Shown: positions 57,591 through 64,000 of the stretch, piece after piece | How positions within the stretch are numbered: the stretch's first letter is position 1 | Layout: every line of letters begins with the position of its first letter | Assembly: GCA_943356435.1 (NCBI GenBank) | Contig: CALREY010000005.1 | Location: 20,481 to 84,480 of the forward strand | Source of the DNA: Candidatus Altimarinota bacterium | GTDB lineage: Bacteria > Patescibacteriota > Gracilibacteria > BD1-5 > UBA6164 | DNA: 64,000 nt | Reading direction: 5' to 3' | Translations under genes and position numbers: made by a program | The notes under the pieces: model-generated | Told to the model about the DNA's origin: nothing | The model's input: only the letters and a program-made list of their open reading frames with translations | The model's database searches: none

Positions 57591-58472
57591 TTAATTTGTA
57601 ATAATTCTTACTTCAGGTACCAATTCTATATTATATTTATTTAATATTTCATTTTTTGCTAAATCTATTAGTTCTAACAAATCATTATAAGTTGCATTTC
57701 AATCACTCATTAAAAAATTTGAGTGAAGATCTGAAAAATATGCTCCTCATATCTTTCTTCATTTAAGTCATACTTCTTCAATCAATTTTCATGCAGAATT
57801 CTCTTTAGAAGGATTTTTAAAGAAACTACCACAACTATTACCTTTTGGTTGTTTATGTTCTCTAAAATAGATATTATCTACCTCTGAAGAGTATTTTTCT
57901 TTTAATGTACTTAAATCAAACTTTGCACTTATGATAAAATATTTATTAGTATTTTTTATAATACTTGATCTATAATCAAAATTCATTTCATTTTTTGAAA
58001 TATTCAATATATTTCAAGTATCTAGTTCTAATACTTCACAAGATATGAAATTACTTTCAGTTTCTAATCAAAAACATCAAGCATTTCAATAAATAGCTCA
58101 TCATACACTTCATGGTAGTCATATAAACCTTTTCCATAAAGTTTGTCCAGATTCATATAATGCTTTAGCTATATCAGAAATGTACTCACTAGAGTAAATA
58201 TCTAACAATTTAGTTTTTTGATCATATTTCCATCATTTTAGACAATTCTTGACAATAATTCAATCAAAACAATCAAAAGCAAAAAGTAAGTTAGTTCCTC
58301 ATCAAATAAACAAAATATTTATATTATTATCTCAAGCAAATTTATATATATCGACAAGTTTGTCTATATCTTGTCTACTACTTATTTCGAAGTAATATTT
58401 AGATTTTGCTTTAGTTTTGAAATTCGATAAACCACTTATATCTATATCTTTTTTTAAATAATCCAAAATCAT
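57591..58472 (-). CDS. murB: UDP-N-acetylenolpyruvoylglucosamine reductase
   Basis: 293 aa. FAD site VLFIGGGTNLLFAF, GLPGSVGGAIYGNAGC, then EHKQPKGNSCGSFFKNP (catalytic Ser) and AGKLIEEVGLKG; ends NIELVPEVRIITN with the catalytic Glu. Peptidoglycan precursor synthesis. Two bases separate the uvrA stop from its ATG, so it is co-transcribed with uvrA. Confidence 0.95.
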
Positions 58473-58474
58473 TT

Positions 58475-61315
58475 TTAATATTTATTCATATATTTTTCTA
58501 TAGCTATTCATGTAAAACTTTTATTACAATTTTTTACCTCTTCTACAGTTCAAGCTATTAACAATTCCCCACCCTTATCTCAACCATCTGGTCAAATATC
58601 AATAATATAATCAGCATTCATTATTACATCCATATTATGTTCAATAACTAAAACAGAATTTCAAATATCGACTAGTGAATGCAATATATTTAATAATTTA
58701 TCTACATCTTGAAAATGTAATCATGTTGTAGGCTCATCTAATATATAAAACGTCTTCCCTGTTGATCTTTTAGACAACTCTGTTGCTAATTTTATTCTCT
58801 GTGCTTCTCAACCAGATAAAGTAACGCTTGATTGTCATAGTTTTATATAACCTAATCATACTTCGTCTAGTACTTTCAATATTTTCTTTATTTTAGAATG
58901 TTTAGCAAAAAAGTCAAGTCATTCTTCAACAGTCATATCAAGTACATCTGAAATAGACTTTCATTTATATTTTATTTGTAGTGTTTCTGAATTGTATCTT
59001 TTTCAATTACAAGTCTCACATTCTACATAAACAGGGGGTAAAAAGTGCATTTCAATTTTTTTAACTCAATCTCAATCACACTCATCACATCTTCATTGTT
59101 TAGTATTGAAACTAAATCTCCCAGGTCAAAATCATCTAAGTTGAGCATCTTCACTTAAAGCAAATACATCTCTAATAAATGTAAATACTCAAGTGTAAGT
59201 TGCTGGATTACTTCTAGGTGTCTTTCAAATAGGGGATTGATCAATAATTACTACTTTATCTAGATTTTCTAATCAAGTAATTTTTTTTATTGCTCAAACC
59301 TCTCTTTTTGCTCTATTTAATTCATTAGCTAAATAATTAGCTAATATATCATTAACCAAACTAGATTTACCACTTCAAGATACTCAAGTTACAACTACAA
59401 AATTAGATAGGGGAATAGTAACATCAATGTTTTTTAGATTGAATTGTGTTGCACCTATCATCTCTATTACTTTTCAATTTGTCTTTAAATCAGAAAAACT
59501 AGGTCTGAATCATCTTTTTACAATTACATTTCTAGATCAATCCAAATAAGGTCAAGTAACAGAATTACTATTTGCTATTATTTCATGAATTGTTCATTCT
59601 GCGACTATTTCTCATCAATGTACTCAAGCTCCAGGTCAAATATCTATTATATGATCACATTCTCTCATTATATCTTCATCATGCTCAACAATTAATAATG
59701 TATTTCAAATATCTCTAAGTTTTTTCAAGTTATCTATAAGCATATCATTATCTCTAGGATGAAGTCAAATTGAAGGTTCATCTAATACATAAATAATTCA
59801 TTCTAGTTTTGTTCATATTTGAGTAGCAAGTCTTATTCTTTGAGCCTCTCATCATGATAAAGTACCAGCTTTTCTAGAAATTGTCATATATGTCAATCAT
59901 ACTCAAGCAAGGAATTCAAGCCTTTCTACGGCATTTTTCATGACTTTTTTTGTAATCTTTTCTTGAGATTCTGTCATTTTTATACTTTTAATGAAATTTA
60001 TTGATTTTGTCACACTTAAGTTAGACATTTCTCAAATATTCAAATTATTAATATGTACACTTAGACTTTCTTGATTCAATCTATTACCATCACAAAGATG
60101 ACAATCCATATCTATAATATAGTCATCATATATTCATTTTTCATTTCATCATTCATAATATCTTCTTGTTAATGTATTTATTATTCATTCAAATCTAGAA
60201 TTATAAGTATTTTTAACTCCTGATTCATTTACATAAGTTACACTATACATTTTATTTCAAGTACCATTTAATATTATATCTTTTTCTCTTTTTGAAAGTA
60301 GGGAATAGTTAGTATTCAAATCAATTTTATTCGCTTTTCATACAACTTCTATTAATGAAAAAAAGTAATCTCATCAAAATCATGGTGCTATTACAGCTCA
60401 TTCTAATAATGTTAATCTTTCATTTATTATTTTTTCTTCTAAAAATACTTTTTTAACTCACAATCAATGACACTCAGGACAAGCTCAAGAATGAGAATTA
60501 AATGAAAAACTAGAAATATTTAGCTCAGTTGGAATATGTCAACAATTAGAACATATAAATACATTAGAAAACGACATACTTTTTTCTCACAGTACATCTA
60601 TTGATAATTGTCACTTTCATATCTTGTATGATAATTCTAAAGAATCTTTAAGTCTTTTTGTATCTGAAGATTCATTATCTGAATAATCTTTTTTTACTAA
60701 TCTATCTATAACAATAAACACAGAAGAAAAATCAGAAATTTCTAGATCATCATTTACAGTATAAATTTCTTCTCAAATAGAGAATCTAATAAATCCTAGA
60801 TTTAGTACTTCTTTTTTTAAATCATTAAATGACTTAAATTTTCATTTAATAGGTGCTTTAATTATATACTTAGTATTATCATCCAATTTAGATAAAAAAG
60901 CTATAATATCAACCATAGAATCCTTTTTAACTACTGTTCAACACTTGATGCAGTTTCTAATTCAAAGATTTAAAAACAATAATTTATAATAATCATAAAT
61001 TTCAGTAATTGTACCAACTGTAGATCTAGGATTTTTACTAGTAGTTTTTTGATCTATAGAAATAGTAGGTGATAATCAGTTAATTTCAGCAACATCAGCT
61101 TCTTCATTCATTCATCCTATAAACATACGAGCATATGAAGACAAGCTCTCCAAATACTTTTGCTGTCATACATTATAAATAGTATTAAATGCTAGTGATG
61201 ATTTACCACTTCATGAAACACCTGTTATTACAGTCATTTTATTTTTAGGTATTTTTACACTTATATTCTTCAAATTGTGTGTTTTTGCTCAAATGACTTC
61301 CAAATATTTAGACAT
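58475..61315 (-). CDS. uvrA: Excinuclease ABC subunit UvrA
   Basis: 946 aa. Two ABC modules with Walker [13 protein letters not shown] and [13 protein letters not shown], signatures [12 protein letters not shown] and [25 protein letters not shown] and [11 protein letters not shown]. Zinc modules: CIKC ... CSNCGH and CPECHG in the first half, CDECDG and CETCNG in the second. Detects DNA damage in nucleotide excision repair; works with Mfd, also in this window. Normal length. Confidence 0.97.
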
Positions 61316-61350
61316 AAAAAAAATTTAGTAATAAACTATCACATTATTTT

Positions 61351-61396
61351 ACACAAAAAAAAAGATATTCAAATAAATAATTAAAATATCTTTTTA
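61351..61396 (-). terminator. Hairpin between the zinc-ribbon gene and uvrA
   Basis: AAAAAGATATT/AATATCTTTTT stem with a 15-nt loop, T-run on both strands. Confidence 0.7.
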
Positions 61397-61403
61397 TAAG
61401 CTA

Positions 61404-61670
61404 TTAATGGCGACAAGTACACCAATATTTTGCTCATTTTTTACGTTTACTTTTTTTCATTACTTTACCACATGTTCAACATATTGGATAATCTAATGTT
61501 TTATTTATATTAATATCATTATTTTGTATTTTTTTATCTTCTAGAATATTTATCAACATATATCTAGATTCAACTAATTGATTCATTACATCACAATTTA
61601 AACAATTATAATTAACTAAACAATTAGCACAATATCAATTATTATCAATATCATTTACTATTTCTGACAT
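61404..61670 (-). CDS. Small zinc-ribbon protein
   Basis: 88 aa with eight or nine Cys in paired clusters: YCANCLVNYNCLNC near the N terminus and CGTCGK ... YWCTC near the C terminus, the latter a treble-clef or rubredoxin-like zinc ribbon before a basic patch (KKSKRKKG). Likely binds nucleic acid or a protein partner; no family assigned. Short gene between comF and uvrA. Confidence 0.7.
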
Positions 61671-61717
61671 AAAAATTATTTTATATATTAAACTATAAAA
61701 TAATTTTAACATATATA

Positions 61718-62410
61718 CTAATCTGATGCAATTATTAGTCATATTATTCTCTTATATCATGCGCATTTAAACATTTTTGATAATTCATTTATTGTAGATC
61801 AAGTAGAAATAACATCATCAACTATGATTATTGTTTTGTTATATTTGTTTGTAATATTGCTATCATTTAACTTAAAACTATCTGTTAGATTTAATAATCT
61901 GTCATTTCTATTAAGTTTTGATTGCTGTTTAGTAGATTTAACTTTTTTTATTAAATTTTTTTCTAGTCTAATACCTAAATCTTTAGAAACAATTTTTGCC
62001 ATTAACTCTGAATGATTATATCCTCTCTTTAGTTTTTTAAAAAATCACATAGGAGGAAATACTATTATGTAATTATCAGTATTTTTATATAATTCATTAT
62101 CTAAAAACAATCTAGATAAATAGAGTCAAAAATCTTCTGATATATCTCTTTTTTGATAAAATTTTAAATCCTTTATAAGTTTTGAAATACTAGGATTTTT
62201 ATAATGTGATAACAAAATAATTTTGTCATAATAGACTCATTTTAGACATTTTTCATGTACTTCAAAATTATTACTTTTCTCTTTACAAACATAACAAATA
62301 GGGGAGAAGTTTGACATATTAGACAAACATCTTTCACACAAAAAGTGTCATTCTTTTTTACAAGAATAACACTTTTTTGGTGCAATAATATCTAATAAAA
62401 ATTTAAACAT
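61718..62410 (-). CDS. comF: ComF-type phosphoribosyltransferase (competence-associated)
   Basis: 230 aa. N-terminal zinc module CYSCKK..CERC and CYVCKE, then a PRTase domain with the PRPP loop IIIVDDVISTGSTINE. ComF homologues take part in DNA uptake in transformable bacteria. Two bases after pepA in the same direction. Confidence 0.92.
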
Positions 62411-62412
62411 AT

Positions 62413-63822
62413 TTATTTTATATCCATTAAAATACTACTTAGACTATCCACTCAAAATCCTGTACATCATTTATTAAACAATCAGTATGGCTCAAATCAA
62501 TTCAGTGATGTTCAAGCAATATCTAAATGAACATATTTCTCCTTATTTAATACAAAATTTGATAAAAATGCAGCTCACATAGATGATCAAGCATAAACTC
62601 ATCTATTAAGATTTTCTAAATCTGCTACTCTTGATGCCTTTGTTTTTTCTATGAAATAATTATCAAAAGGTAGTTCTATATATTTTTCGAAATTAACTTG
62701 AGAATAATCAATGAATTTTTTTATTAATATCTTATCATTTCACATAATTCATGCATATCTATATCATAATGCTACCATTACAGCTCATGTCAAAGTTGCC
62801 ACAGTAATAACTTTGTCCAACTTATAATTTTTTGATATATAGCTTATTCCATCGGCTAAAACCAATCTTCATTCTGCATCTGTATGTATTATATCTACTG
62901 TTTTTCACGAATAAGATTTGATAATATCTGATGGTTTATATGAATTTCAAGAAATATGATTTTCAGCTAAAACTAAGCAGGCAACTATGTTTACATCTAG
63001 TTTTTTTTCATCCAATTCTTTCATAGTAGCATAGACAGCTGCAGCTCAACACATATCTCATTTCATCTCGTACATACTATCACCTGGTTTTACTTGTATA
63101 CCACCTGTATCAAAAGTAATTCACTTTCAAACTAATCAAATTGTAGGTAATGACTTGTCTATAATCTTTTCAAGAATGACCATATAAGGTCATTTAGAAC
63201 TTCATTTTCAAACATTATGTAATAACATTAGTCAGTCTTTTTCAACCTGCTTAGAATCAAAAATTTTAACTTTTATATTTTCAAACTTTGTCTTTTTTAC
63301 TAAATTAGCAAATGATTCAGGATATAAGTCACATGATGGAGTTTCTCAAAGATTTCTAGCTAAGATAATATTATCTAGAGTTTTTAACCTATTTTTTACA
63401 AGTTTTTCATTATTTTTGTTAATAATTATATTTATAGTTTCTTCTATTTTTTCTGACTTATATTTATCAAATTTATATCTAGATAAAATTGTTGTATCTA
63501 GTAAATTTAGTAACAATGTTTCATTTGAAGTAAATAATGTTAATTTTTCAGGTAATTTTGGTAATTCTTCTCACAAAAATTCTATTAAAGTTTTAGTAGA
63601 TGTTTTTGAATAATATATAAAATATAAATATTCAAATTGTTCATCTCATAAATAAAATGAACTAATTTGATTTTTATCGTTTTTAATTGTATCTTTTATT
63701 TTATTTAAAATTTTTTCATTTAAATTTAGTTCATCCAATAACTTAATATCTAGTTTTGTTTCTCATAAAAATACTAGATTAGAATCCTTGATATCTTTAA
63801 ATTTTGCAACTAATTTATTCAT
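62413..63822 (-). CDS. pepA: Leucyl aminopeptidase (M17 family)
   Basis: 469 aa. Catalytic C-terminal domain: VGKGITFDTGGIQVKP (Lys and Asp), MKGDMCGAAAVYATM, and HTDAEGRLVLADG (metal-binding Asp/Glu and Arg). Removes N-terminal residues from peptides, two metals per site. N-terminal domain diverged. Start ATG NKLVAKFKD. Confidence 0.95.
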
Positions 63823-63849
63823 AAATATGTAATAATAATAAAAATTATG

Positions 63850-63999
63850 TTATATAAATGGCTTAATAACAAATAAATATAAACTATAGAACAAAAAAAA
63901 CATGATAGATATTGAAAAAAGTAGGGAAATATAGTTAGTATATTTCTTATGAACAACTATATTAAAGTATAAATTAAAAAATAAAATAAAAAATAATAC
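63850..63999 (-). CDS. Membrane protein, C-terminal part (cut by right edge)
   Basis: The minus-strand frame is open from the edge to TAA at 63850: 49 residues, nearly all hydrophobic with two helix-like stretches. The start lies outside. The gene is not recognised; an AT-rich chance reading is possible. Confidence 0.4.
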   Translation of the reverse strand, partial: VLFFILFFNLYFNIVVHKKYTNYISLLFSISIMFFLFYSLYLFVIKPFI

Positions 64000-64000
64000 A

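Noticed and set aside
1..64000. Prophage or insertion sequence
   Set aside because: No transposase, integrase, capsid or terminase motifs and no long terminal inverted repeats were found.

Overview
The window is a strongly AT-rich bacterial chromosome segment in which UGA is read as glycine (genetic code 25), as in Candidatus Gracilibacteria and Absconditabacteria (SR1) of the Patescibacteria/CPR. In-frame TGA falls on invariant glycines of EF-Tu, Era, QueA, TsaB and a VirD4-type Walker A motif. Read with TGA=Gly, dozens of apparent fragments become about 50 intact genes, and all coordinates given here use that code. I cannot separate Gracilibacteria from Absconditabacteria from sequence reading alone. 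Most starts have no Shine-Dalgarno sequence, and several have a TATAAT box only 9-14 nt before the ATG, which points to leaderless or very short-leader mRNAs.

Layout. 1-2.8 kb: a double-psi beta-barrel-like surface protein, then a polysaccharide deacetylase and a GT2 glycosyltransferase (likely exopolysaccharide synthesis). 3-8.8 kb: dnaE and lysS. 9-9.2 kb: a small gene that looks foreign. 9.4-14.9 kb: a type IV secretion-like cluster, with a VirD4/TraG-type ATPase, a small secreted peptide, and three membrane proteins built from one or three VirB2/TrbC-like hairpins. 14.9-19.4 kb: two tRNAs, a FecR plus CHASE2-adenylate cyclase pair, and another orphan pilin-like protein. 19.4-23.9 kb: translation genes (khpA, rpsP, rpmB, rpsJ, tuf, three tRNAs, two tiny basic proteins) and ftsX.

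24-31.9 kb holds two very large proteins of unknown function (1488 and 940 aa), very rich in UGA-glycine, on either side of a small membrane protein. 32-40.5 kb: queA, a GGDEF diguanylate cyclase, a cyclophilin-FKBP lipoprotein, mfd, tsaB, a PH-domain membrane protein and era. 40.5-48.4 kb: a DsbA-like thioredoxin protein, a secreted Ig-like protein, a RelE/ParE-like toxin-antitoxin pair, a 1135-aa SLH-domain surface-layer protein and a GT4 glycosyltransferase. 48.4-53.4 kb: a hairpin-rich intergenic region and a type IV pilus operon (two membrane proteins, PilB, PilC). 53.5-63.8 kb: dinG with an exonuclease domain, a coiled-coil secreted protein, a pseudouridine synthase, murB-uvrA order, a zinc-ribbon protein, comF and pepA. 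The right edge cuts a membrane protein.

The most unusual signals are: (1) palindromic GC-rich elements inserted in frame in protein genes (twice in mfd, once in the GT4 gene) and once between genes; (2) repeated VirB2-like hairpins fused three per protein; (3) two giant uncharacterised proteins; (4) a strong contrast in UGA(Gly) use, heavy in the giants and nearly absent in the S-layer protein; (5) one small gene with a standard promoter, Shine-Dalgarno sequence and no UGA; (6) a cluster of five consecutive stem-loops that may be an undescribed RNA.
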